Source: Clostridia bacterium | GTDB taxonomy: Bacteria > Bacillota > Clostridia > Oscillospirales > Acutalibacteraceae | DNA: 47,183 bases | NCBI GenBank assembly: GCA_017935265.1 | Contig: JAGBHX010000055.1 | Span: 1-47,183 of the forward strand | Reading direction: 5' to 3' | In this document: in pieces, positions 17,885 to 25,985 of the stretch | How positions within the stretch are numbered: the first letter of the stretch is position 1 | Layout of the letters: each line of letters opens with the position of its first letter | Notes under the pieces: generated by a model | The model's input: the letters and a program-made list of their open reading frames with translations, nothing else | The model's database searches: none | What the model was told of the DNA's origin: nothing | Made by a program: the position numbers and the translations under genes

Positions 17885-18883
17885 TTATTCATAAATTTTC
17901 AAAATCATTGAAGCTTTTTCTTTAACGGCCTTTTTAAGCTCGTGAGGGCTGACTACCTCCATACGCTCACCGAACTGCATAATCCACGAAACAAGTCCGT
18001 CGCTGAGTTCAACGTTTGCCTTTGCAATAAAATGATTGTCGCCGTCAATTTTAATGGGCACGTCTTCGCCGAAGCGCTCCAGAATTTCTTCAATAATATC
18101 GTTTGAACAGCGAAGCAGAACGTTTCCGCTTTCACCGCTGAACATATTAAAAAGTCTGTTGGAATAATCTGCCGAGTCAAACTTTTCGGTGTATTTTGAT
18201 ACAGCCGAAAAATGCCTGCATCTGATACCCGTGATGTGAATATTGCTTATTCTGTCAAGCCTTACGTGCATCAGGTTTGAATACTTGGGGTTGTTGCAAA
18301 CCAGATAGTAATGGTCGTTTGACCATATAAGGGCATAGGGATTTACGGTAAAGGTTTTGCTTTCCATCCGACGGACATAACGCTTCTGGAGCATTCTTTT
18401 GGAATAATCAAACTGCACCTGAACTCTTTTTTCAATAGCCTTGTGCAAAGTGCTGATTACTTCATATAGCTCCTCGTTGTTACACTTGACAGAGGAATTA
18501 ACATACACCTGCTCGCGCAGTCTTTCCTCCTGACCCTCGCTGGCAAGAGAACCGATTTTATACACCAAAGACTTAGTTTTCTTGGGTGAAATAAACTTTG
18601 CCGCCAGCACCGCATCGGTCAGAAGGCGCACCTCCGCCATCTCAAACTTACGGTCCTTGAGGTAATACCCTCTTTTGGGTGCACGGACATTCACAATGTC
18701 AAGCCCGTATTCCCTGAGGGCATCAATGTCACCGTAAATCGCTTTGCGCTCAACCTTTACGCCATAATCTTCAAAAAGAATGTCGCACAAATCCTCTGCG
18801 CTGAAAACATTGTTTTCATCAGAGCGTCTTGTAAAAATATCGTGCAGAAATAAAATTCTGACCTTCTGAGTATCTTTTCCCAT
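17885..18883 (-). CDS. WYL-domain transcriptional regulator
   Basis: 332 residues. Residues 1-75 contain a winged HTH of the HTH_11/DeoR type (RKAIYGDIDALREYGLDIV is the recognition and wing region). A helical linker follows, then the WYL domain at roughly 145-240, with N-P-Y-A-L-I-W, a Y-Y-L-V strand and H-V-R-L-D-R-I. A C-terminal WCX-like region covers the rest. WYL proteins sense ligands, often nucleotides or nucleic acid, and control transcription. The ATG is 3 nt after the stop of the GH2 gene, with no good ribosome site of its own, so it is probably translated by coupling. It likely regulates the GH2 operon, but its ligand is unknown. Confidence 0.9.
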   Translation of the reverse strand: MGKDTQKVRILFLHDIFTRRSDENNVFSAEDLCDILFEDYGVKVERKAIYGDIDALREYGLDIVNVRAPKRGYYLKDRKFEMAEVRLLTDAVLAAKFISPKKTKSLVYKIGSLASEGQEERLREQVYVNSSVKCNNEELYEVISTLHKAIEKRVQVQFDYSKRMLQKRYVRRMESKTFTVNPYALIWSNDHYYLVCNNPKYSNLMHVRLDRISNIHITGIRCRHFSAVSKYTEKFDSADYSNRLFNMFSGESGNVLLRCSNDIIEEILERFGEDVPIKIDGDNHFIAKANVELSDGLVSWIMQFGERMEVVSPHELKKAVKEKASMILKIYE

Positions 18884-18886
18884 AGC

Positions 18887-20629
18887 TTAATATTTAAGCT
18901 GAGAGTTAATCTCTCTTGCTACGTCGGCATCAATTTTGAGAATTTCACGGTCGTAAGTAAGAAGTCCGTTAACCTCAAACTCAACGTCGCTCACCTGAGT
19001 ATAAACCGTTGCACAAAGTCCGCGCTTAACAAGAGGAATAATCTGCTTTTCAAACATTCTCTTGTATGCGGCTGTGTATTTTGCAGGGTCGGTGTAGTTG
19101 ATGTTGTAGCCGAAGCTCTTTCTTTCATCGTACTGATGACCTTCAATTTTGTAGCTCAATCCGCCGAATTCGCTCAGAACAAAGGGTCTGCCGTCAAGAC
19201 GGGGCATTGTAACGGGAACAACGTATCTGTGAACGCTCTTGAGGTCCGGGCCCTTCTGGTCGTGCCAACCGCTGGCATGGTCCACAATTCGGCTGGGGTC
19301 ATAAGCCTTGATTTCTGTGCCGATGCGTTTTGCATCAAACTGACCCCACGCTTCGTTAAAGGGAACCCAACAGCCGATGCAAGGATAGTTGTAGAGGTTG
19401 TCAATCATACGGTACATCTCGTCTTCAAACTCATCGCGGAAATATTTATCACTTCTGCCAAACCAGGAATAATGGCTGTCGGAAATGTTTGTGATTGTGA
19501 TATTGGGAAGTCCTCCGACAATAATCATAGGAAGGTTCTGAACACCGCTTACCATATCCTGCCACACAATCATTCCCAGACGGTCACAGTGATAATACCA
19601 GCGTGCAGGTTCAACCTTAATATGCTTTCTGAGCATATTGAAGCCAAGGTCCTTCATTGTCTGAATGTCATAAATCATAGCCTCATCGGTGGGAGGAGTA
19701 AGTCCGCCGTCAACCCAATAGCCCTGGTCAAGAAGACCGCGCTGGAAATAAGGCTCGTTGTTGAGCATAATACGGGGAAGACCTGCCTTATCCTTACCGA
19801 TTGAGAACTTTCTCATACCGAAGTAGCTCTCAACGCTGTCAAGCTCAGCGTTGTTTTTATCAATAACCCTGACAGTCAAATCATAAAGGAAGGGATTTTC
19901 GGGGCTCCAAAGAATTGCATCGTCAACAGGGATGTTTTCATCAGCAGAAATTCTGCCGTTAAAAATAATAAGGTCACCCTTTTTAACGGTTGCATGCAAA
20001 TCAGCCTCACCGTTTAATACTGTTTTAACGTTGATTGTGCCTGCATCAATATCAGGAAGAAGCTTTAATTTTTCAATATACACTTCGTTGACAGGCTCAA
20101 GCCAAACCGTCTGCCAGATACCTGTGGTTGCAGTGTACCAGAAGCCGTGGGACTTGGAGGCCTGCTTGCCTCTTGGCTGTGAGGACTCGTCTGTGGGGTC
20201 AAACACGCGAAGATTAAGGGTGTTTTCGCCGTCAACGAGATAATCTGTAATATCAAAGCTGAACGGGTCATATCCGCCCGTGTGCTCACCAATCTGAGTG
20301 CCGTTGATATAAACGCGGCACTGCCAGTCAACAGCACCAAAGTTAAGGCGCACTCTTTTGCCCTCAAAGCAGGGGTCGAGAGTGAACTTCTTTTCGTACC
20401 AGAGCAAATTCTCCTTGCTTACTCTTTTAGCAACGCCTGAAAGGTCGCTTTCAACCGCAAAGGGAACAAGAATTTCACCGTCAAATTTTGAAGGGATTTT
20501 ATCGGTATGACCTGTAATGGCATAGTTAAAAATGCCGTTGAGGTTCTGCCAATCCTTTCTCACAAGCTGAGGACGGGGATATTCCTGCAAAGGAGTTTTT
20601 GTTACTTTATCAAACCAACGAGTTTTCAT
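18887..20629 (-). CDS. Glycoside hydrolase family 2 protein (specificity unknown)
   Basis: 580 residues, starting at ATG 20629 because AAAGGATGA directly precedes it; a more upstream ATG at 20653 lies between the -10 box and the ribosome site. GH2 layout: sugar-binding jelly roll (N-F-G-A-V-D-W, V-Y-I-N-G), an immunoglobulin-like domain, then the TIM barrel. The acid/base is E426 in P-F-N-E-A-W-G and the nucleophile E487 in L-S-E-F-G-G. The protein lacks the C-terminal domains of LacZ. No signal peptide. This short GH2 type has members annotated as beta-galactosidase, beta-glucuronidase or other exo-glycosidases; none can be chosen here. Co-transcribed with the WYL regulator. Confidence 0.9.
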   Translation of the reverse strand: MKTRWFDKVTKTPLQEYPRPQLVRKDWQNLNGIFNYAITGHTDKIPSKFDGEILVPFAVESDLSGVAKRVSKENLLWYEKKFTLDPCFEGKRVRLNFGAVDWQCRVYINGTQIGEHTGGYDPFSFDITDYLVDGENTLNLRVFDPTDESSQPRGKQASKSHGFWYTATTGIWQTVWLEPVNEVYIEKLKLLPDIDAGTINVKTVLNGEADLHATVKKGDLIIFNGRISADENIPVDDAILWSPENPFLYDLTVRVIDKNNAELDSVESYFGMRKFSIGKDKAGLPRIMLNNEPYFQRGLLDQGYWVDGGLTPPTDEAMIYDIQTMKDLGFNMLRKHIKVEPARWYYHCDRLGMIVWQDMVSGVQNLPMIIVGGLPNITITNISDSHYSWFGRSDKYFRDEFEDEMYRMIDNLYNYPCIGCWVPFNEAWGQFDAKRIGTEIKAYDPSRIVDHASGWHDQKGPDLKSVHRYVVPVTMPRLDGRPFVLSEFGGLSYKIEGHQYDERKSFGYNINYTDPAKYTAAYKRMFEKQIIPLVKRGLCATVYTQVSDVEFEVNGLLTYDREILKIDADVAREINSQLKY

Positions 20630-20657
20630 ACAATCATCCTTTCTGATTAACATATCT

Positions 20658-20686
20658 ATTTTAAACCAAAATCACGAAAAAGTCCA
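20658..20686 (-). promoter_or_regulatory. Sigma-A promoter for the GH2-WYL operon
   Basis: Minus-strand -35 TGGACT (20681-20686), 17-nt spacer, -10 TAAAAT (20658-20663). It lies about 30 nt upstream of the chosen ATG. Confidence 0.55.
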
Positions 20687-20762
20687 TAGGAAAAACACAT
20701 ATAGACCTTTTATCAACAAAAATAAAAATTTTTCAAAATTTCAACACTTTTGCTTCAGAATG

Positions 20763-20771
20763 TGCTATAAT
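20763..20771 (+). promoter_or_regulatory. Extended -10 promoter for the secreted endonuclease-like gene
   Basis: TGC-TATAAT with a perfect -10 at 20766-20771 and no good -35. It overlaps a possible upstream ATG at 20770, which helps to rule that start out. Confidence 0.5.
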
Positions 20772-20814
20772 GCTAATTGTGAAATTAAAAACCACTTCCG
20801 AAGGAGAGATTGTT

Positions 20815-22389
20815 GTGAAAAAAATATTATGTTTGATTCTCACAATTGCAATTACTCTGAGCAGCTTTTGCTTTGCATCTGTTTCTTCAGGCATAGTTGC
20901 TCACGCTAAGGGCTTTGAAACCGAAAACGGTGTTCAGGTTACAATGGCTCCTTTTCTCTACAAATCAACTCTTTATCAGATGGAATTCCCCAGCCATCAG
21001 TCCTACGAAATCAAGGATAAAAGCGTTGAGGGTGATTACGCTGTTTCCCGTGAGCTCAACGACCTTTCATACACCTTCACCTTCCCTGCCGGAACAACCG
21101 AAATTGAATGTATGCTATCTCTCAACGGAGAAACAAATTGGCGAGGTTTTTCCGTAAACTCAACCGAAAACCCGTCTTACTGGGAAAAGGACGAGAACGG
21201 AAACGCAGACCTCACCAAGCCCTTGACCTTCAGGCGCAATGAAGTAACCGCTGAGCGCGACGAATACGGAGTTTTATACAGAGATTATCTCAAAGACAAA
21301 GATGTTAAAGGCTTCAGAGATAATGATAAAATTTATTGGAGACTTCGCTATGTGTGTAACGAAGAGACTGTGACTGATTATTTTGACATCAGGCTCTACG
21401 ATTATGATAACGCCGAAAAGCACACCGTAAAAACGGTCAACTTCAATGTTGCCGGTCTGCCCTTTGCGGCTCTCAAGGGTGAAAACGTGATTGCCAATCA
21501 AAAAGTTGCAGGCAAATATCTTTCAAGCAACGATTTTGATATTGTTGCCGTTCAGGAGGATTTCGGCTATCACAGGCATCTTGCCGAAAGTCTGTCAGGT
21601 TTTACCCACAGCACCAATTACACAGGCGGAATTCCCGGCGGTGACGGACTTAATATATTCACCAAAGGCAAAGCCGTTTACAACGAAACAAGGGTTGCGT
21701 GGAACGAGGCCAGCGGCATTCTCTCAGACGGCTCAGACGCACTCACTCCGAAAGGATTTGTATATTCCGTTATCGACGTCGGCAACGGAATTTATGTGGA
21801 TTTTTATAACTTGCACGCAGATGCCTACGGCGGTGAGGGTTCAATTGCCGCAAGGACAAGCCAATACAAACAGCTTGCCGAGTTTATTAAGGCACGCTCT
21901 GCCGAAAATGACAGACCCGTAATTGTAACGGGCGATTTCAACAATTATATGCATACCCACGAGGACGACGGTGCACTTTATAAAACTCTTTATCTCGAAT
22001 GCGGCCTTAAAGATGCGTGGATAGAATATCACAATGACGGCGACTATTTTAATCTGTATAAATGGCATATATCAGGTCTTCCAGCCTGGGGTAACTGGGA
22101 CTCGGTTGAAAGATTTATGTATAAGCCCGGTGGCGGTGTAGATGTTGTTGTAAGCGATTTCAGATACACCGAGGTTTGTGATGACAGCGGAAAGGTGGTA
22201 TCTGACCACTCCGCGGCAGAATGTGATTTTACATTTATCAAAACCGAAGATTTTACCGAAAATACACAAGAGCTCCGCACAGCAGAGAAAAGGAACAACT
22301 TTCTTCATCAGGTTGAATGGTTTTTCAGGGCATTGTTTATGGTGCTTTCAGACCTCCGCAACCTTCCCGAATTGCTCAAGGAATTATAA
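20815..22389 (+). CDS. Secreted endonuclease/exonuclease/phosphatase-fold protein
   Basis: 524 residues from GTG 20815, with AAGGAG 8 nt before it. A signal peptide (KKILCLILTIAITL core, ending near AHA/KG) is followed by a roughly 170-residue beta-rich N-terminal region without a clear match. The EEP (DNase I/sphingomyelinase-like) domain begins at about residue 210: V-N-F-N-V-A-G, then the metal-binding E in A-V-Q-E-D-F, the catalytic His in N-L-H-A-D, V-T-G-D-F-N-N, and the closing S-D-H-S. It could be a secreted nuclease or a phosphodiesterase/phospholipase; the fold alone does not decide. A short amphipathic tail ends the protein. Confidence 0.85.
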   Translation: MKKILCLILTIAITLSSFCFASVSSGIVAHAKGFETENGVQVTMAPFLYKSTLYQMEFPSHQSYEIKDKSVEGDYAVSRELNDLSYTFTFPAGTTEIECMLSLNGETNWRGFSVNSTENPSYWEKDENGNADLTKPLTFRRNEVTAERDEYGVLYRDYLKDKDVKGFRDNDKIYWRLRYVCNEETVTDYFDIRLYDYDNAEKHTVKTVNFNVAGLPFAALKGENVIANQKVAGKYLSSNDFDIVAVQEDFGYHRHLAESLSGFTHSTNYTGGIPGGDGLNIFTKGKAVYNETRVAWNEASGILSDGSDALTPKGFVYSVIDVGNGIYVDFYNLHADAYGGEGSIAARTSQYKQLAEFIKARSAENDRPVIVTGDFNNYMHTHEDDGALYKTLYLECGLKDAWIEYHNDGDYFNLYKWHISGLPAWGNWDSVERFMYKPGGGVDVVVSDFRYTEVCDDSGKVVSDHSAAECDFTFIKTEDFTENTQELRTAEKRNNFLHQVEWFFRALFMVLSDLRNLPELLKEL

Positions 22390-22402
22390 TAACCTAACAA
22401 CA

Positions 22403-22428
22403 AAAGCCTCGTCTTACGACGAGGCTTT
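22403..22428. terminator. Shared hairpin terminator between the endonuclease-like gene and tRNA-Leu
   Basis: 11-bp perfect stem AAAGCCTCGTC/GACGAGGCTTT with a TTAC loop. The minus-strand side is followed by TTGTTGTT after the stem, fitting termination of the tRNA transcript; the plus side has only a weak T-tract. Confidence 0.75.
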
Positions 22429-22433
22429 CTGCT

Positions 22434-22518
22434 TGGTGCGGGTAACAGGGGTCGAACCTGCACGCTGTGAGGCACAAGATCCTAAATCTTGCGTGTCTGC
22501 CAATTCCACCATACCCGC
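22434..22518 (-). tRNA. tRNA-Leu (anticodon UAG)
   Basis: 85 nt including an encoded CCA. Acceptor stem GCGGGTA pairs with TACCCGC. The anticodon stem CAAGA/TCTTG encloses loop TTTAGGA, giving anticodon UAG, which reads CUN leucine codons. The T-arm carries GGTTCGACCC. A long variable arm (GCCTCACAGCGT region) shows it is a class II tRNA, as expected for leucine. Confidence 0.95.
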
Positions 22519-22536
22519 ATGGATATCAACTGTGTT

Positions 22537-22564
22537 ATTATAACACAAATTCTGATAAATTCAA
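22537..22564 (-). promoter_or_regulatory. Promoter of tRNA-Leu
   Basis: Minus-strand -35 TTGAAT (22559-22564), 16-nt spacer, perfect -10 TATAAT (22537-22542), ending 18 nt before the tRNA 5' end. The -10 lies inside a 15-base palindrome (GTGTTATTATAACAC). Confidence 0.65.
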
Positions 22565-22575
22565 GTGCAATAATA

Positions 22576-22604
22576 TTGATTTTAATTTCTCAGGTTGTTA
22601 TAAT
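22576..22604 (+). promoter_or_regulatory. Sigma-A promoter for the two-gene SGNH operon
   Basis: -35 TTGATT (22576-22581), 17-nt spacer, perfect -10 TATAAT (22599-22604). ATG 22630 follows with GAGGTGG as ribosome site. Confidence 0.65.
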
Positions 22605-22629
22605 TTTAAAAAACGGTTTGAGGTGGATT

Positions 22630-23424
22630 ATGAATTTCAGAGATTTTTTTAACGAAAACGAAAAGCCGCTGGACACTCTCATTGACGGTTGCGGCTTCTG
22701 CTCAATATTCAGAACGGTTGCCTGCGTTGGCGACAGCCTTTCTTCCGGTGAATTTGAGCACAAGTGGCGTGAGGACCGTCACCTGTATCTTGATATGTTT
22801 GAATATTCGTGGGGGCAGTTTATGGCACGAGCCATGGGCAGCACCGTTTATAACTTTTCACGCGGCGGTATGACCGCCAGCGAATATCTTGACTCCTTTG
22901 CCGAAGAAAACGGCTTTTGGGACGAAGAAAAGGCTTGCCAGGCGTACATAATTGCCCTCGGAGTCAACGATGTTATGAACCGAGGTGACGAGGTTGGCTC
23001 CGTTGATGACATTAAAGAAAATTACCGTGACAATGCCCGCACCTTTGCAGGTTATTACGGCGCAATTATTCAGCGGTACAAAGAAATTCAGCCCAACGCA
23101 AAGTTCTTTTTGATGACTATGCCCCACGATATTAAATACCGTCCTGAAGAAAAGAAGGAAGCGGTTGCAAATCTTATTTACGACATTGCAGAAAAATTTG
23201 ATAACTGCTACGTGCTCGATTTTTACAAATACGCTCCCTGCTACGATGAGCTTTTTGTTGAAAAATTTATGCTTTTCGGTCATCTTAACCCCTGCGGATA
23301 TGCCCTGACTGCAAAAATGGTTATGAGCTACATCGACTACATTATCCGCCACAATATCAAGGATTTTAATTACGTCGGCTTCATCGGCAAAGAACACCTT
23401 ATGGAGGAAAGCCTTTATGATTAA
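22630..23424 (+). CDS. SGNH/GDSL hydrolase-like protein with altered catalytic Asp site
   Basis: 264 residues. The start is ATG 22630; a longer frame from 22489 would run through the tRNA and the promoter. Block I C-V-G-D-S36 carries the nucleophile, N-F-S-R-G-G gives the oxyanion Gly, and A-L-G-V-N-D is block III. In the last block the His is H218 in F-G-H-L-N-P, but the residue three before it is Leu215 instead of the usual Asp, so the triad may be a dyad or use another acid. No signal peptide. It overlaps the next SGNH gene by 8 nt, so two different SGNH enzymes are made together, perhaps on differently esterified sugars. Confidence 0.85.
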   Translation: MNFRDFFNENEKPLDTLIDGCGFCSIFRTVACVGDSLSSGEFEHKWREDRHLYLDMFEYSWGQFMARAMGSTVYNFSRGGMTASEYLDSFAEENGFWDEEKACQAYIIALGVNDVMNRGDEVGSVDDIKENYRDNARTFAGYYGAIIQRYKEIQPNAKFFLMTMPHDIKYRPEEKKEAVANLIYDIAEKFDNCYVLDFYKYAPCYDELFVEKFMLFGHLNPCGYALTAKMVMSYIDYIIRHNIKDFNYVGFIGKEHLMEESLYD

Positions 23425-24415
23425 ATATGATATTAAAGATATGCCGCTTTCAGTTCACGGCGCCCCTTTCTGGAAAGAAGAAAAAACCTTGCGCCGCCTT
23501 CCCCGGGAGCTTATGGAGGAACTGCCTCATCTTTCATTTTTTGGCAGAAGATGCCCCGGAGCAAGAGTGCGGTTTAAAACAGATTCAAAAAACATCCGAA
23601 TCCGGTTTGAATTTGAAAAAGCCGATCCTGATGCAGGTATGTCGATGTTTGCCTGCCTTGCGGCGAATGTACTCATCGGCGATGAAAAATACGGAGAATT
23701 TTTAGGTATAATCTGCCCCCCGCATTGCGGTGAAACCGTTGCAGACGGAATTCTCGAAAAAAGCGGAAATATGGACAGCGTTACCATTCATCTGCCAAGA
23801 AACGAAGTTATCAAAAGCTTTGAAATTTACATTGACGAGGGCGCACAAATTCTGCCGCCCGACCCTTATAAATATGAAAAGCCTGTTGTTTTTTACGGTT
23901 CTTCTATCACTGAGGGCGGTTGCTGCTGTAACATTATCAACGCTTATGCCTCAATTCTTTCCCGACACCTCAGCTTTGATTATATCAACCTGGGCTTTTC
24001 GGGCAACGCAAAGGGCGAACCGCAGATGGCCGAGTTTATCAAAGGGCTTGATATGAGCGTTTTTGTGTATGACTATGACCACAATGCCTACTCTCCCGAG
24101 CTCCTCAAAGCAACCCACGAGCCGTTTTTCAAGGTTATCCGCAAGGCTAACCCCGACCTGCCCGTGATTATGATGACACGACCCAAGAACAATTACACCC
24201 AAGAGGAAAAACAGCGCAGAGAAATTGTAAAATCAACTTACCTCAACGCTGTGGAATCAGGGGATAAAAACGTATGTTTTATTGACGGCGAAACATTTTT
24301 CGGAAAAGCTGACGGAAACTCCTGTCTTATCGACGGATTGCATCCAAATGATTTAGGATTCCACCGTATGGCAGAAAAAATTGAGCCGTTGCTGAAAGAA
24401 ATATTGGAAAGATAG
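23417..24415 (+). CDS. SGNH/GDSL hydrolase with N-terminal beta-sandwich domain
   Basis: 332 residues; ATG 23417 overlaps the previous gene by 8 nt, and AGGAAAGCC lies just upstream. Residues 1-155 form a beta-rich domain seen before the catalytic part in one family of bacterial SGNH esterases (pattern R-R-C-P-G-A-R-V-R-F). The catalytic domain begins at Y-G-S-S163-I-T-E-G, where the classical GDS reads GSS, and ends with D306-G-L-H309-P-N-D. N-L-G-F-S-G-N supplies the oxyanion residues. No signal peptide. Probably a carbohydrate esterase; the ester removed is unknown. Confidence 0.85.
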   Translation: MIKYDIKDMPLSVHGAPFWKEEKTLRRLPRELMEELPHLSFFGRRCPGARVRFKTDSKNIRIRFEFEKADPDAGMSMFACLAANVLIGDEKYGEFLGIICPPHCGETVADGILEKSGNMDSVTIHLPRNEVIKSFEIYIDEGAQILPPDPYKYEKPVVFYGSSITEGGCCCNIINAYASILSRHLSFDYINLGFSGNAKGEPQMAEFIKGLDMSVFVYDYDHNAYSPELLKATHEPFFKVIRKANPDLPVIMMTRPKNNYTQEEKQRREIVKSTYLNAVESGDKNVCFIDGETFFGKADGNSCLIDGLHPNDLGFHRMAEKIEPLLKEILER

Positions 24416-24420
24416 CAAAA

Positions 24421-24444
24421 ACGGATTGCCCCGCGGCAATCCGT
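24421..24444. terminator. Bidirectional intrinsic terminator
   Basis: Perfect 10-bp stem ACGGATTGCC/GGCAATCCGT with a CCGC loop, between the convergent SGNH operon and mnmA. T-rich sequence follows on the plus strand. Confidence 0.88.
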
Positions 24445-24448
24445 TAAT

Positions 24449-25495
24449 TTATTTTATAATTCCACCGCCGAGGACAGTATCACCGTCATAAAAAACAACG
24501 CTCTGGCCGGGGGTAATGGCTCTTTGCGGAATATCGAAAACGACCTTAACATCGCCGTTTTCCAAAGGATGTATTGTGGCATCAGTTTCTTTTTGCTTAT
24601 AGCGCACCTTTGCTTTCACTTTTAACGGCTCGGTCAGATTTTCGATGCTTATAAAATTGACGTCCGTTGCTTCAAGGGTATCAAGGAACAAATCATCATT
24701 ACTGCCGAGAATCACCTTGTTATTTTCGGCATCCTTTTTAAGCACATAATACGGTGCAGGGGCGGCAATTCCAAGTCCCTTTCGCTGACCGATTGTGTAA
24801 TTGATAAGCCCCTTATGCTCGGCAATAAACTCCCCCGCTTTATTGACAAATTCACCCTTCGGGAATTTTTCACCGCACCAACGCTCAATAAACGCGGCAT
24901 ATTCGCCGTCGGGCACAAAGCAGATATCCTGACTGTCGTGCTTGTCGGCATTTTCGAAGCCTGCTTTTCTCGCGGCATTTCGGGCCTCCTCTTTTGAAAG
25001 ACTACCCAGGGGCAAAAGCACACGGCTGAGCTGACCTTGTGAAAGAGTCCAAAGCATATAGCTTTGGTCTTTTGTTTCATCGTCGGCTTTTTTTACAACA
25101 TATCGGTTGATTTTTTTATCAAATTCAACCTTTGCGTAGTGGCCCGTTGCAATATAATCAAAGCCCAGCTCATCGGCCTTTTTAATAAACGAACCGAATT
25201 TAATATGCTTATTGCAGACGATACAGGGGTTCGGTGTAAGACCGTTTTTATACGCTTCAACAAAGTCGGTGATTACACTTTTTTTGAAATCCTCGCTTAA
25301 TTCAAGCACGTAAAACGGCATACCGAGGCTTTGGGCAACACTCCTTGCGTCCTGAACATCCTCAGGCTTTCCGCTGCCTTCGTCACCGAAAAGGGACATA
25401 ATTGCCCCTGCCGCCTCATAGCCTTGGGATTTTATTATATCTGCCGCAACGGAGGAATCCACTCCCCCGCTCATAGCAATGAGAACTTTTTTCAT
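24449..25495 (-). CDS. mnmA: tRNA-specific 2-thiouridylase MnmA
   Basis: 348 residues from ATG 25495, where AGGTGA is 6 nt upstream; a GTG at 25504 lies inside the ribosome site. PP-loop S-G-G-V-D-S-S near the N-terminus, catalytic cysteines in N-P-C-I-V-C-N and Q-D-I-C-F-V-P-D-G, and a C-terminal beta-barrel domain (Q-R-A-I-T-P-G-Q). MnmA puts sulfur on U34 of Lys, Glu and Gln tRNAs, with sulfur from a cysteine desulfurase such as the NifS encoded upstream. It follows iscU after a terminator-like hairpin, so its expression may be lower than that of nifS-iscU or partly read-through. Confidence 0.96.
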   Translation of the reverse strand: MKKVLIAMSGGVDSSVAADIIKSQGYEAAGAIMSLFGDEGSGKPEDVQDARSVAQSLGMPFYVLELSEDFKKSVITDFVEAYKNGLTPNPCIVCNKHIKFGSFIKKADELGFDYIATGHYAKVEFDKKINRYVVKKADDETKDQSYMLWTLSQGQLSRVLLPLGSLSKEEARNAARKAGFENADKHDSQDICFVPDGEYAAFIERWCGEKFPKGEFVNKAGEFIAEHKGLINYTIGQRKGLGIAAPAPYYVLKKDAENNKVILGSNDDLFLDTLEATDVNFISIENLTEPLKVKAKVRYKQKETDATIHPLENGDVKVVFDIPQRAITPGQSVVFYDGDTVLGGGIIK

Positions 25496-25506
25496 TTCAG
25501 TCACCT

Positions 25507-25535
25507 AAAAAATACGGGACGAAGCAAGTCGTCCC
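25507..25535 (-). terminator. Terminator-like hairpin between iscU and mnmA
   Basis: Stem GGGACGA/TCGTCCC with a 6-nt loop (25516-25535), followed on the minus strand by GTATTTTTT. The ribosome site of mnmA comes right after the T-tract. It would act as an intra-operon attenuator. Confidence 0.65.
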
Positions 25536-25547
25536 TTAGTGTCTTAA

Positions 25548-25985
25548 TTATCCGCAATGATCACAATTTTCGCATCCGCCTGAGCATGAGCCGAAAATCG
25601 CAGGGTCAAGCTCTATTCCGTTTTTGGTGTAATAATCGGCAATAGCGGCTTTAACAGCTTCTTCTGCAAGCACTGAGCAGTGAATTTTTGCAGGGGGAAG
25701 TCCGTCAAGAGCTTCAACAACGGCTTTGTTGCTGAGTTCAAGTGCATCCTCAACCTTCTGACCCTTGATGAGCTCTGTTGCCATTGAGCTTGTTGCAATG
25801 GCAGAAGCACAACCGAAGGTGTTGAACTTAACGTCGGAAATTATTCCGTCATTGATTTTGAGATATATTTTCATAATGTCGCCGCATTTTGCATTGCCTA
25901 CTTCGCCAACGCCGTCTGCGTCATCCATTTTGCCGAGGTTTCTCGGATTTTCAAAATGGTCCATAACTTTTTTACTGTAAGCCAT
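25548..25985 (-). CDS. iscU: Fe-S cluster assembly scaffold protein (NifU/IscU-type)
   Basis: 145 residues. Scaffold cysteines are C34 in N-A-K-C-G-D, C59 in F-G-C-A-S-A, and C103 in K-I-H-C-S, with the Asp after the first Cys (D36) kept. The C-terminus carries an extra Cys-rich tail (C-S-G-G-C-E-N-C-D-H-C), not present in E. coli IscU but common in Firmicute NifU-like proteins. It receives sulfur from NifS and builds 2Fe-2S or 4Fe-4S clusters. The gene overlaps the nifS 3' end by 14 nt. Fe-S users in this window include IspG and the sulfatase-maturase. Confidence 0.95.
   Translation of the reverse strand: MAYSKKVMDHFENPRNLGKMDDADGVGEVGNAKCGDIMKIYLKINDGIISDVKFNTFGCASAIATSSMATELIKGQKVEDALELSNKAVVEALDGLPPAKIHCSVLAEEAVKAAIADYYTKNGIELDPAIFGSCSGGCENCDHCG

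Noticed and set aside
19136..19804. 222-codon open frame antisense to the GH2 gene
   Set aside because: Shadow frame without ribosome site or recognisable domain.
20770..20814. Upstream start for the secreted endonuclease-like protein at 20770
   Set aside because: This ATG overlaps the -10 box, has no ribosome site, and would put 15 residues before the signal peptide.
22489..22629. Upstream start for the SGNH gene at 22489
   Set aside because: It would translate through the 5' part of tRNA-Leu and both promoters; ATG 22630 has its own ribosome site.
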